Below the pieces are notes generated by a model. It was not told where the DNA came from and did no database searches. It was given only the letters and a program-made list of their open reading frames with translations. Positions 14,631-23,188 of a stretch of 64,000 bases of DNA are shown in pieces. The stretch spans positions 744,001-808,000 of the forward strand of contig LMOK01000003.1 in the NCBI GenBank assembly GCA_001423545.1, written 5' to 3'. The translations under genes and the position numbers were made by a program. The stretch is from Orlajensenia sp001423545 (GTDB lineage: Bacteria > Actinomycetota > Actinomycetes > Actinomycetales > Microbacteriaceae). Numbering within the stretch: the stretch's first letter is position 1; every line of letters starts with the position of its first letter.

Positions 14631-17600
14631 CTAGATCACCCCGTCGCTCAGCGTGCTCGGGTTGCCGAAGCGGTGCGCCGTGATCGAGATCGCCTGCTCG
14701 TGCAGGAACGGCAGCAGCTCCACTCGCCCCGACTGCGTCACCTCGTGGGCGTACACCGCCACATCGGGCGTGCCGTCGAGGGCGCCGGCGACAGCCGTCG
14801 CGAGCGCATCGCGGGAGTCGGCCGCGACGAGACGCAGGCGCTTCGGCCCCTGCTCGTCGCGCAGTGCCGATGTCGACGATGCGAGACCGGCCAGCCAGGC
14901 AGCATCCGTCTCCACGGTCACGGGCACATCGCGGATGTCGAGGAATCCCTGGACGGATGCCGGCAGGGCTGTCGGCAACGACACCGTGTACTCGGACTTC
15001 GACAGCGTCGCCGCGATGATGACCCGCAGGGCGTCGACGAGCGAGGCGTTCTCGGCCACGCGCACGGCGACGGGCACCGGAAGGTAGCGGAACACGTTGC
15101 GCTCCAGCACGAGCTGCGACACGTCGCGCACCACGCCGTACTCCTCGCGCCAGGCGATGGCGTCGGAGAGGGCGGCCCGGCGCAGCTGGTCGAACTCCTC
15201 GTAGCCGAGCGAGGCCTGCGACGCCTCGATGATGTCGGTCACGCGGTCCTCGAGGCCACGCAGGTGCAGCGTCTTCGACCTGTTGCCGGCATCCGTCTTC
15301 CAGCTGCCGAGCCCGAACAGGTAGTTGGGGCCACCCGCCTTGGTTCCGGCGCCGACCGACGATCGCTTCCAGCCGCCGAAGGGCTGGCGCTGCACGATCG
15401 CGCCGGTGGTCCCGCGGTTGATGTAGAGGTTGCCGGCCTCGACAGTGTCGATCCAGAGGGCGAGCTCGTCGCTGTCGAGGGAGTGGAGACCCGCGGTGAG
15501 GCCGTAGTCCACCGCGTTCTGGAAGCGGATGGCCTCCTCGAGGTTGCGGGCGTGCATGACGCCGAGCACGGGGCCGAAGAACTCGGTGAGGTGGAAGTAG
15601 GAGCCCGGGGCGACGCCGGTGCGGATGCCGGGAGACCAGAGCCTGCCGGTGTCATCGAGCTGCTTCGGCTCGACCAGCCACTCCTCGCCGATGCCGAGCT
15701 CCGTGAGGGCGTTGAGCAGCTTGCCGCTCGCGGGCTCGATGATCGGGCCCATCTGCGTGGTCGGGTCCTCGGGGTAGCCGACGCGCATGGAGGTCGCAGC
15801 GTCGACGAGCTGGTTGCGGAACCGCTCGGACTTGGCCACCGACCCGACGAGGATCACGAGCGAGGCGGCCGAGCACTTCTGGCCGGCGTGCCCGAAGGCG
15901 CTCTTGATCACGTCGGATGCCGCCAGGTCGAGGTCGGCCGACGGCGTCACGATCACGGCGTTCTTGCCGCTGGTCTCGGCGAGCAGCGGCAGGTCGGGGC
16001 GGAACGACCGGAACAGCTTGGCCGTCTCGTAGGCGCCGGTGAGGATGACCCTGTCGACCGACGGATGCGCCACCAACTGCTGCCCGAAGTCCTGCTCGGC
16101 GAGGTCGACGAGCGCGAGCACCTCGCGCGGAACACCGGCCTCCCAGAGCGCCTCCACCATGACGGCTCCGGTGCGCTGCGCCTGCCTGGCGGGCTTGATG
16201 ATGACTCCGGATCCTGCCGCGAGAGCCGCGAGCACACCGCCGGCCGGGATGGCGACCGGGAAGTTCCACGGCGGCGTCACCACGGTGAGCTGCGCGGGCA
16301 CGAAGAGTGCGCCCTGCACCCTGTCGAGCTCGATGGCGCGCTCGGCATAGTAGTGGGCGAAGTCGATGGCCTCGCTGATCTCGGGGTCGGCCTCGGCGAT
16401 GGTCTTGCCGGTCTCGGATGCCGCCACCTCGATGAGGCGGTCGCGGTTGGCGGCGAGCGCCAGGCCCGCGCGGTGCAGGATGGCCGCGCGCTCGGCTCCG
16501 GTGCGCTGACCCCATGCTCGGCCTGCGGCCGAGACTGAGGCGATGAGAGTGTCGAGAGCGGCGGCATCCGTCACCTGCGCAGCCGCGATGGTATGGGACC
16601 CGAGAGTCGACGCGGCCACACGGCCGAGGATGCGGCGGCCCCAGGCACGGTTCGCCGGCAGGGCGGGGTCGGTGTCGGGCTCGTTGGAGAAGCGGCCGGA
16701 TGCGCCGGCGTGCGCGGCAGCCGAGCTGTCGCCGCGCGATCCCCGCGTGATGCCGAGGAGGGCGCCGGTGAGGGTGGGGTCGGTCTGCTCGGCAACGAGC
16801 GTCGTCACCGGTTCGACGGGCAGCGGAGCCAGCTCCGTCGCCTGCGAGCGGTCCTGCGTGCGGTTCGGGCCGGGAACGGTGTCGTCGAGATCGGCCAGCG
16901 ACGCGAGGAAGCGGTCGGTCTCGCGCTTCAGCAGGGCGTCGGAGGTGGTGAGCTCGAAGACCGCCGACATGAAGTTCTCGGTGCTGGCGTTCTCCTCGAG
17001 GCGACGGATGAGGTACGCGATCGCCACGTCGAACTCGGCCGGGTTCACCACGGGCGTGTAGAGCAGCAGCTGCCCGACGTCGCGGCGCACGGCCTCGGCC
17101 TGGTTGGTCGCCATGCCCAGGAGCATCTCGAAGTCGACGGCGGAACTCACGCCGCGCTGCTTCGCGAGCAGGTGCGCGTAGGCGACGTCGAAGAGGTTGT
17201 GGCCGGCGACGCCGATCTTCACGGCGTCGGTGTTCTCGGGGGTGAAGGCCCAGTTGAGCACGCGCTTGTAGTTGGTGTCGCTGTGCTGCTTGGAGTCGTA
17301 GGTGGCGAGGGGCCAGTCGTGGATGGCCGCGTCGACGTGCTCCATGGCGAGGTTCGCGCCCTTGACGATGCGCACCTTGATGGGGGCTCCGCCCTCGGCA
17401 CGGCGACCCTGCGCCCAGCTCGTCAGCCCCTGCAGCGCTCCGAGGGCGTCGGGCAGGTAGGCCTGCAGCACGATGCCGGCCTCGAGGTGCAGCAGCTGCG
17501 GCTGGTCGAGGATGCGCTCGAACACCGCGATGGTGAGGTCGAGGTCGCGGTACTCCTCCATGTCGAGGTTGATGAACTTCGTCGTCTTCGCCGATGCCGC

Positions 17601-18236
17601 CAGCTCGTACAGCGGCGTGAGACGCTCGACCACGCGCTCGACGGCCTCGTCGAACGACCACATGGAGAGCTGGCTCACCACGCTCGACACCTTGATCGAC
17701 ACGTAGTCGACGTCGTCGCGGGCGAGGAGCTCGCGGGTTCCCGCCAGTCGCCGGTCGGCCTCCCTGTCGCCGAGCACGGCCTCACCGAGCAGGTTGAGGT
17801 TCAGCCTGTTGCCGGTCGAGCGCAGGTGCTCGATGGCGGGTCCGAGCTTGTCGGGCGTCGCGTCGACGACGAGGTGACCGACCATCTGGCGGAGCACCCG
17901 GCGAGCGGCCGGGATGACCACCCACGGTACGACGGGGCCGAGCGCGCCGCCGAGGCCGATGGCGCCGCGCATGTACGACGGCAGGAAGGCCGGAGCCTTC
18001 GGGGCCACCTTCGCGAGGTTGTGCCCGGCGACCATGAGGTCTTCCGGGCGCATGACGCCGTCGACGAAGCCGACGGTGAAGTCGAGCCCGTTGGGGTCTT
18101 TGAGCACTCCCGCGAGACGCTCGCCCGAGGGATCGGCTGGGATCTCCGCACTCTGCGCGAGCCAGCGGCGCACCAGCGCGATGGTCTCGTTCGCGAGGTC
18201 GGCCTGGGACTCGACGGGCGTGCTCGACATGGTCAT
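14631..18236 (-). CDS. putA: Bifunctional proline dehydrogenase / glutamate-5-semialdehyde dehydrogenase
   Basis: Protein of 1201 residues that oxidises proline to glutamate in two steps. The N-terminal third is the FAD-dependent proline dehydrogenase barrel (YVSIKVSSVVSQLS, NLDMEEYRDLDLT, LEAGIVLQAYLPD, VRIVKGAN). The middle is an aldehyde dehydrogenase with VTPPWNFPVAIPAG, Glu754 in LLAETSGKN and Cys788 in GHAGQKCSAAS. About 200 residues follow the ALDH. No DNA-binding ribbon-helix-helix domain is present, so the divergent LysR gene probably regulates it. ATG at 18236 is favoured over 18230 because AGAAAG lies ten bases upstream. It can also process semialdehyde from RocD. Confidence 0.92.
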   Translation of the reverse strand: MTMSSTPVESQADLANETIALVRRWLAQSAEIPADPSGERLAGVLKDPNGLDFTVGFVDGVMRPEDLMVAGHNLAKVAPKAPAFLPSYMRGAIGLGGALGPVVPWVVIPAARRVLRQMVGHLVVDATPDKLGPAIEHLRSTGNRLNLNLLGEAVLGDREADRRLAGTRELLARDDVDYVSIKVSSVVSQLSMWSFDEAVERVVERLTPLYELAASAKTTKFINLDMEEYRDLDLTIAVFERILDQPQLLHLEAGIVLQAYLPDALGALQGLTSWAQGRRAEGGAPIKVRIVKGANLAMEHVDAAIHDWPLATYDSKQHSDTNYKRVLNWAFTPENTDAVKIGVAGHNLFDVAYAHLLAKQRGVSSAVDFEMLLGMATNQAEAVRRDVGQLLLYTPVVNPAEFDVAIAYLIRRLEENASTENFMSAVFELTTSDALLKRETDRFLASLADLDDTVPGPNRTQDRSQATELAPLPVEPVTTLVAEQTDPTLTGALLGITRGSRGDSSAAAHAGASGRFSNEPDTDPALPANRAWGRRILGRVAASTLGSHTIAAAQVTDAAALDTLIASVSAAGRAWGQRTGAERAAILHRAGLALAANRDRLIEVAASETGKTIAEADPEISEAIDFAHYYAERAIELDRVQGALFVPAQLTVVTPPWNFPVAIPAGGVLAALAAGSGVIIKPARQAQRTGAVMVEALWEAGVPREVLALVDLAEQDFGQQLVAHPSVDRVILTGAYETAKLFRSFRPDLPLLAETSGKNAVIVTPSADLDLAASDVIKSAFGHAGQKCSAASLVILVGSVAKSERFRNQLVDAATSMRVGYPEDPTTQMGPIIEPASGKLLNALTELGIGEEWLVEPKQLDDTGRLWSPGIRTGVAPGSYFHLTEFFGPVLGVMHARNLEEAIRFQNAVDYGLTAGLHSLDSDELALWIDTVEAGNLYINRGTTGAIVQRQPFGGWKRSSVGAGTKAGGPNYLFGLGSWKTDAGNRSKTLHLRGLEDRVTDIIEASQASLGYEEFDQLRRAALSDAIAWREEYGVVRDVSQLVLERNVFRYLPVPVAVRVAENASLVDALRVIIAATLSKSEYTVSLPTALPASVQGFLDIRDVPVTVETDAAWLAGLASSTSALRDEQGPKRLRLVAADSRDALATAVAGALDGTPDVAVYAHEVTQSGRVELLPFLHEQAISITAHRFGNPSTLSDGVI

Positions 18237-18302
18237 GACATTAGTTCTTTCTCGCGGGAGCACCCACCGGGAGAGGCTCTCTCAGCACAGTGTCAGGCAT
18301 CC

Positions 18303-18316
18303 TTATCATCGGGTAA
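18303..18316. promoter_or_regulatory. LysR-type dyad in the putA/lysR promoter
   Basis: TTATCATCGGGTAA has inverted TTA/TAA ends and fits the T-N11-A form of LysR-type binding sites. It sits midway between the divergent starts at 18236 and 18373. Confidence 0.4.
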
Positions 18317-18372
18317 AGCGAAGCTTTTCCACCAGTATCCGTTAGTTTGGCTGATGAATAGGGAGGTGACGG

Positions 18373-19308
18373 ATGCTGGACGTCAGACGCCTGCGCCTGC
18401 TGCGCGAGGTGAAGCTGCGCGGAACCCTCGCCGCCGTCGCCGAAGCGTTGGCGTACTCGCCGTCGTCGGTGTCGCAGCAGCTGTCCCTCCTCGAGGCCGA
18501 AGCGGGGGTGCCGCTGCTCGAGAAGTCCGGCCGCCGGGTCATCCTCACCCCTCAGGCCGAGCTCCTCGTGGCGCGCGCCGAGGAGGTTCTCGACATCCTC
18601 GAACGCGCCGAGGACGAGGTGGCGTCGTCGCTCACCGAGGTACGCGGAACCGTGCGGCTGGCGGTGTTCCAGTCGGCCGCGCACGCGATCCTCCCGGCGG
18701 CGCTGACGATCCTGCGCGAGGAGTACCCCGAACTGCGCGTCGAGGTCACCGAGCGCGAGCCGGAGGCCGGTCTGTTCGAGGTCTCTGCGCGCGACTTCGA
18801 CGTCGTGATCGCCGAGCAGTACCCCGGCCACACCCGAGCCCACAGGCCCGACCTCGACCGGGTCGTGCTGGGCGGGGATGCGATCAGACTGGGGATCGGC
18901 GCGCTCGACCCAGGCGAGACACCCCGACGTGAGTCCTCCGACCCGGATATGCACGCGGTGTTGCTCAGCCTGACCGGGAGACCGTGGGTGATGGAGCCCG
19001 TCGGCACGGCATCGCGGGAGTGGGCGATGCAGCTCTGTCGCGCGGCCGGCTTCGAGCCCGACGTGCGCTTCGAGACGGCGGACCTGATGGCGCACATCAG
19101 GCTCATCCGCTCGGGCAATGCCGTCGGCCTGCTGCCCGATCTCGTGTGGGCCGGCGAGGCCCCGACGGTGCGCATGGTCGACCTGCCAGGCGATCCGCAT
19201 CGCACGATCTTCACCGCCGCGCGGCGTTCGAGCGCCGACCGCCAGGCCGTCGCGGTCTGCCGCGAGGCGTTGGCGCGGGCCGTGGAGCTGGTCACACCCG
19301 CTCGCTGA
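18373..19308 (+). CDS. LysR-family regulator of putA
   Basis: Protein of 311 residues. The winged helix (LRLLREVKLRGTLAAVAEAL, SPSSVSQQLSLLEAEAGVPLL) is at residues about 5-60, followed by the two-lobed periplasmic-binding-like effector domain. GGGAGGTGA at 18361-18369 is a strong ribosome-binding site. It is divergent from putA and probably activates it with proline as co-inducer, which is inferred. The last residues (PAR) and the stop are part of an intergenic repeat that begins CGCTCGCTGAGG. Confidence 0.85.
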   Translation: MLDVRRLRLLREVKLRGTLAAVAEALAYSPSSVSQQLSLLEAEAGVPLLEKSGRRVILTPQAELLVARAEEVLDILERAEDEVASSLTEVRGTVRLAVFQSAAHAILPAALTILREEYPELRVEVTEREPEAGLFEVSARDFDVVIAEQYPGHTRAHRPDLDRVVLGGDAIRLGIGALDPGETPRRESSDPDMHAVLLSLTGRPWVMEPVGTASREWAMQLCRAAGFEPDVRFETADLMAHIRLIRSGNAVGLLPDLVWAGEAPTVRMVDLPGDPHRTIFTAARRSSADRQAVAVCREALARAVELVTPAR

Positions 19309-19418
19309 GGGTGATCTCGATACGCGTCCGACTTCGTCGGGCGCTACTCGATCAGCGATGAATGAGCCGCTGGTCGAGTAGCGAGCGAGCGCAGCGAGCA
19401 CGCGTATCGAGACCGCAT
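19298..19418. repeat. Intergenic repeat family B, copy 1
   Basis: Contains CTCGATACGCG near 19317 and GCGTATCGAGACC near 19402 as inverted complements, with CTACTCGATCAGCG and CGCTGGTCGAGTAGCGAGCG between them. Related blocks are at 24809-24865 and 51535-51658. From memory such CTCGATACG / CTGGTCGAGTAG repeats are common in Microbacteriaceae genomes. Confidence 0.72.
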
Positions 19419-19435
19419 TCGGGTCGCCGCACCCG

Positions 19436-19472
19436 GCACCGCCCACCGGACCCGAACGCCGGTGGGCGGTGC
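19436..19472. terminator. Hairpin after the beta-helix protein gene
   Basis: Arms GCACCGCCCACCGG (19436-19449) and CCGGTGGGCGGTGC (19459-19472) are perfect 14-bp complements around a nine-base loop, 22 bases beyond the stop of the minus-strand gene. No T-tract follows. Confidence 0.65.
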
Positions 19473-19493
19473 TGCTTCTCGAACCGCGGACTC

Positions 19494-22214
19494 CTAGCGG
19501 CGCCCGCAGTTCAGGGCCGCGTAGCCGGGCGTGTACGTGGAGTACGAGCCCACGCCGTTCACCCAGGTGTACCCGGCGACGGTCGCCTTCCCGGCAGGCA
19601 CGGACTTCGCGCCGGTCGGGAACAGCTTGTACACGGCCTTGCCGAAGCCCACGCCGGTGAACTTCGCGTCGGCCCACTGCGTGGTCAGACGGATGTCGGC
19701 CTTGGCCTTGCCGATGTTGAGGGCGTAGACGGCCACCGACACCTTGCCGTTGATGCACAGCGAGGCTGCGGCGACAGCGAGCGGCACCTTGCCGGCGACC
19801 TTGGCCGGAACCGCCAGCGATCCGTCCGTCGACCTGTTGCCTGCGGCATCCGTCGCCCGATACCCGAAGGTCGTGGCGGCATCGCCCACGGCCACGGGAG
19901 CCGTGTAGGCCTGCCAGGCACCGCTGCCGAGGCGGTACTCGATGCCGGAGACGCCCGATCCGGTGCCGTCTGCCGCGGTGACGGATGCCTTCCGCGACGT
20001 CGCGTCGAATGCCACGGTGGCGACCGGAGCCACCCCGTCGACCTTGCCGCTCCACGTGGCGACGGCCGAGACGTTGCCCGAGCCGTCCGTCGCCCGAGCC
20101 TGCACCGAGTGCGTGCCGTCGGCGAGGGCGATCGGCCCGGTGACCGGGGTCCAGCCGGCTCCGTCGACGTTCGCCTCGAGTGTGAGCGGCGTGAAGTCGT
20201 CGCTTCCCGTCACCGTGAGCGAGACCCCGCTGCGGTACCATCCGGTCGACCCGTCTGGCGCGGCAGGTGCCGCGGCGATGGCCACCGTCGGAGCCCGCGT
20301 GTCGGCCGGCGGATAGGACAGCAGTCCGGGCGAGGCGAAGCTGCCGACGGCCGGCAGACCGGCCTCGTTGATGATGTGGTTGATGCCGCCCGAACCGTTG
20401 AGGAACACGCTCACCATGTTGGTGAACCGCACCCCGGCCGACTTCGGCGCCTGGATGCCGCTCTCGACGCGGATGTCGACGTTCTGGTTGAAGAACGAGT
20501 AGATGCCGAGTCCGGATGCCGAGTGCGAGGTCACGCCCGGTGCCACCTGGTACGAGGCGTAACCGAGGCGGTCGCCGTCGCTCCAGGCAGCCTGGCTCGG
20601 CGGGTCGTACGGGAGCTCGCTCTGGTAGAAGAGCGTTGTTCCGCCGTTGCCGTTCCACACGGTCTGGGCCTTCTGGTAGTGCTCGACGAACAGGCCGAGC
20701 GCCGTGACGTCGTCGCCGTTCACGACGACTCCGTGGTCTCCGGTGTTCGAGTCCCAGGCCACGCCATCGCCGTGATCGGCGCGCCAGGCCCAGATGTGGT
20801 CGAGCAGCACGTCGTCGCTGTTCACCTCGATGCTCGTCGTCGCCCGACCCACGTGGGCTCCCCCGACGCGCACGAACACGTCGCTGAGCGTGGTGGGGTC
20901 TGCGGGGTCGCTGGCTGAGGCATCCGTCGGCCCGACCTTGACGAGCACCGGGGAGTTGACCTCGCCGGCGTCGACGGTGAGGCCGGCGACCTTCACGCCG
21001 GTGACGTCGGCGATGTCGATCGCCGCGTTCCCGTTCGTCGGCACGAGGGTGGCAAGCCCGAGGCCCAGCACGACGGTGTCGGCACGGGTCACCGTGATCG
21101 CCTCGCTCAGGGTGTAGACGCCCGGGGTCACGAGCAGGTTCTTGCCCTCGGCGAGCGCCGCATTGATCTGCGCCGCGGTGTCGCCGGTCTTGGCGATGTA
21201 GAAGTCGGCGATGGAGAGCGCGTCGCCGGATGCCGCATCCGTCGACCAGTCGACACCCGAGCTGTTCGTCTTCGCCTTCGGCACGAAGACCTTGTACTCG
21301 TCTCCGTCGAGGTAGAGGAACGGCGACTCACGGGTGACCGGGGTCTCGGCGACGGTCGTGAACAACGGAGTCGCTGCATCGCCCTCGCCCGCGGGGGTCG
21401 CTGCGTGAGCACCCTCGACACCGACGGAGGTGACGTTCCAGACGCCGCCCTCCCACGTGCCGACGCTGCTGTCACGGGTGAACCACTGCTGCTGGGATCC
21501 GTTGACGACGGTTCCCGACACCGCGGAGTTGGCCATGTAGCCGCCGCTCGCGTACTCGCCGACCCGGCCGAACAGCGTGAGGGATCCCTCGATGTTCATG
21601 CGGCGGAGAGGTGCGGCCTGCGAGACCGCCCACCGCATCTGGTGCGGATCGGTCACCCCGCTCGGGAAGGGACGTCCGGCATCCACGCCGAGGGGCCGCT
21701 GAATGGGGTTGATGCTCATGTTCGAGAGCGATCGCCAGAAGCGCGTGAGGGATCCGGGCGACTGGCAGTCCCACGGGTTGGGCTCGCAGGCGCGCACGGG
21801 CTCGACGTGGAGGGCGCCGTTGATGCGCACATCCTCCGGCGACGCACCGAGCCCCGAGATCGACGTGTAGTAGCCCACCTCGGCGTTCACGATTCCTGTC
21901 GCCGTGGCGGGGTCGTTCTCCCCGGCCGCGCTGCCGTAGGTGCCGGGCTTGAAGAAGGCGGCATGCCGGTTCGTGCTGAACTCCGCCTCGTTCGCGAACG
22001 ACGCCAGGGTGGCGTTGATCTCGTCGACCGGAATGCTCGGGTCGAAGATCGTGACGTTCGGCCCGAAGTCGGGATTCGTGGGGTCGGCGTAGGCGGGCGT
22101 GGCGACGACGGCACCGCCGGCGACGAGCGCGAAGACCGTCGCGCCGAGGCCGAGCGCGCGCAACGGGCGACGCTGGGATGGCGCTCCCTGCGCGGCAGGG
22201 GATGGGACTCTCAC
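19494..22214 (-). CDS. Secreted right-handed beta-helix-type protein with Ig/Fn3-like repeats
   Basis: Protein of 906 residues. GTG start with AAAGGAG eight bases upstream. An N-terminal signal peptide (RRPLRALGLGATVFALVAGG, cut after AYA near residue 43) directs export. Residues about 60-640 have the repeating short-strand pattern of a parallel beta-helix, with ITVTRADTVVLGLGLATL, VKVAGLTVDAG and DVLLDHIWAWRADHGDG resembling pectate-lyase-like or glycanase folds. Two Ig-like segments follow (TRAPTVAIAAAP, ATDGSGNVSA, ATDAAGNRSTDG), then a C-terminal beta domain with two cysteines. Proteins like this are often mislabelled adenylyl cyclase or factor 5/8-type; I see no cyclase motif. A polysaccharide-active surface role is likely but the substrate is unknown. 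Confidence 0.7.
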   Translation of the reverse strand: MRVPSPAAQGAPSQRRPLRALGLGATVFALVAGGAVVATPAYADPTNPDFGPNVTIFDPSIPVDEINATLASFANEAEFSTNRHAAFFKPGTYGSAAGENDPATATGIVNAEVGYYTSISGLGASPEDVRINGALHVEPVRACEPNPWDCQSPGSLTRFWRSLSNMSINPIQRPLGVDAGRPFPSGVTDPHQMRWAVSQAAPLRRMNIEGSLTLFGRVGEYASGGYMANSAVSGTVVNGSQQQWFTRDSSVGTWEGGVWNVTSVGVEGAHAATPAGEGDAATPLFTTVAETPVTRESPFLYLDGDEYKVFVPKAKTNSSGVDWSTDAASGDALSIADFYIAKTGDTAAQINAALAEGKNLLVTPGVYTLSEAITVTRADTVVLGLGLATLVPTNGNAAIDIADVTGVKVAGLTVDAGEVNSPVLVKVGPTDASASDPADPTTLSDVFVRVGGAHVGRATTSIEVNSDDVLLDHIWAWRADHGDGVAWDSNTGDHGVVVNGDDVTALGLFVEHYQKAQTVWNGNGGTTLFYQSELPYDPPSQAAWSDGDRLGYASYQVAPGVTSHSASGLGIYSFFNQNVDIRVESGIQAPKSAGVRFTNMVSVFLNGSGGINHIINEAGLPAVGSFASPGLLSYPPADTRAPTVAIAAAPAAPDGSTGWYRSGVSLTVTGSDDFTPLTLEANVDGAGWTPVTGPIALADGTHSVQARATDGSGNVSAVATWSGKVDGVAPVATVAFDATSRKASVTAADGTGSGVSGIEYRLGSGAWQAYTAPVAVGDAATTFGYRATDAAGNRSTDGSLAVPAKVAGKVPLAVAAASLCINGKVSVAVYALNIGKAKADIRLTTQWADAKFTGVGFGKAVYKLFPTGAKSVPAGKATVAGYTWVNGVGSYSTYTPGYAALNCGRR

Positions 22215-22338
22215 GGGGACGTTCTCCTTTGAACTGGGCCCATGCGCCGAACGACTCTGGCGACTGCGCTGTGCCGGATCTCGTGGAACGTCATCCCCAC
22301 CCGATTGGGGGATGACGACGTCAATGTAGCAGAAACAC

Positions 22339-22356
22339 TTACTGACCGGTTAGTAA
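22339..22356. promoter_or_regulatory. TetR-type operator without an adjacent TetR gene
   Basis: TTACTGACCGGTTAGTAA is an 18-bp palindrome with one mismatched pair, of the form bound by many TetR/AcrR repressors. It sits in an unusually AT-rich stretch of the divergent promoter between the beta-helix gene (start 22214) and the lipoprotein gene (start 22444). No regulator gene is next to it. Confidence 0.65.
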
Positions 22357-22443
22357 TTATTCGCCATGCAAGACTCCAGTCAACTTCCCGGCTTCGTCAG
22401 AACTTCCCGGCGAGCGGATGTCGCCAGCGGTTACGCTCGGCCC

Positions 22444-23148
22444 ATGAATCGATCCGTTGCACGCGGGACCGTCCTCGGCGCTGTCGTGTTGCTCGCCCTG
22501 ACCATCTCGGGCTGCACCTCCTCGCCGGCGTCTGCCGTCGGCACCTGGGGTGACAGCGCGGCGGAGAACACGCCGTACCTGTCGCTCGGGGAGGGCGGCG
22601 AGCTGAGCGGGAGCGACGGATGCAACAGGCTCGCCGGTTCGTGGACGCAGGACGGCTCCACCGTCGACTTCGGCCAGGCCGCGTCGACACGCATGGCGTG
22701 CGAGGGAGTCGACACCTGGCTGAGCGGGATCGCGACGGGCGCGATCGACGGCGACAGTCTCACCATCCTCGATGCCGACGGCACGAAGATAGGCGCCCTG
22801 AAGCGCTCGGCCGCGACCGCCGAACCGGAGCCGGAGCCCGCCCCGGCAACCCCCGTCGGCACCTGGGGCGACGACTCGGAGGTACCTGGCACCCTTGACG
22901 CCGGCCCCCACCTCACGTTCAACGACGACGGGAGCGTCACTGGCGCCGACGGATGCAACGGAATGAGCACGAGCTGGATGATGAGCGACAGCACCGTGAC
23001 GTTCGGAGCCTGGGCGTCAACTGATATGGCGTGCCCAAACGTCGACACCTGGCTCTCCAACGCAGCGACCGCGACGTACACCGCCGACACCATGACGGTG
23101 ATGGACCAGGACGGCGAGGCGATCGGCACGCTCGACGCCGCGAAGTAG
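22444..23148 (+). CDS. Lipoprotein with two META (HslJ-like) domains
   Basis: Protein of 234 residues. The signal peptide ends in the lipobox LTISGC near residue 23, so the mature protein is lipid-anchored outside the membrane. Two repeats of about 90 residues follow, each starting VGTWGD and containing LSGSDGCNRLAGSW or VTGADGCNGMSTSW, then ASTRMACEGVDTWLS or ASTDMACPNVDTWLS. This is the META/DUF306 pattern known from HslJ. A Glu/Pro linker separates them. TACGCT at 22432-22437 is six bases before the ATG, so the gene is probably leaderless. Function unknown; HslJ-like domains are linked to novobiocin and envelope stress. Confidence 0.75.
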   Translation: MNRSVARGTVLGAVVLLALTISGCTSSPASAVGTWGDSAAENTPYLSLGEGGELSGSDGCNRLAGSWTQDGSTVDFGQAASTRMACEGVDTWLSGIATGAIDGDSLTILDADGTKIGALKRSAATAEPEPEPAPATPVGTWGDDSEVPGTLDAGPHLTFNDDGSVTGADGCNGMSTSWMMSDSTVTFGAWASTDMACPNVDTWLSNAATATYTADTMTVMDQDGEAIGTLDAAK

Positions 23149-23188
23149 GAGGAACACAGCCCGTCGACCTGTCGCATAGGGTCGATCC

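Noticed and set aside
19494..22214. Adenylyl cyclase annotation for the large secreted protein
   Set aside because: No cyclase domain or catalytic motif is visible; the sequence has a signal peptide and beta-helix character.
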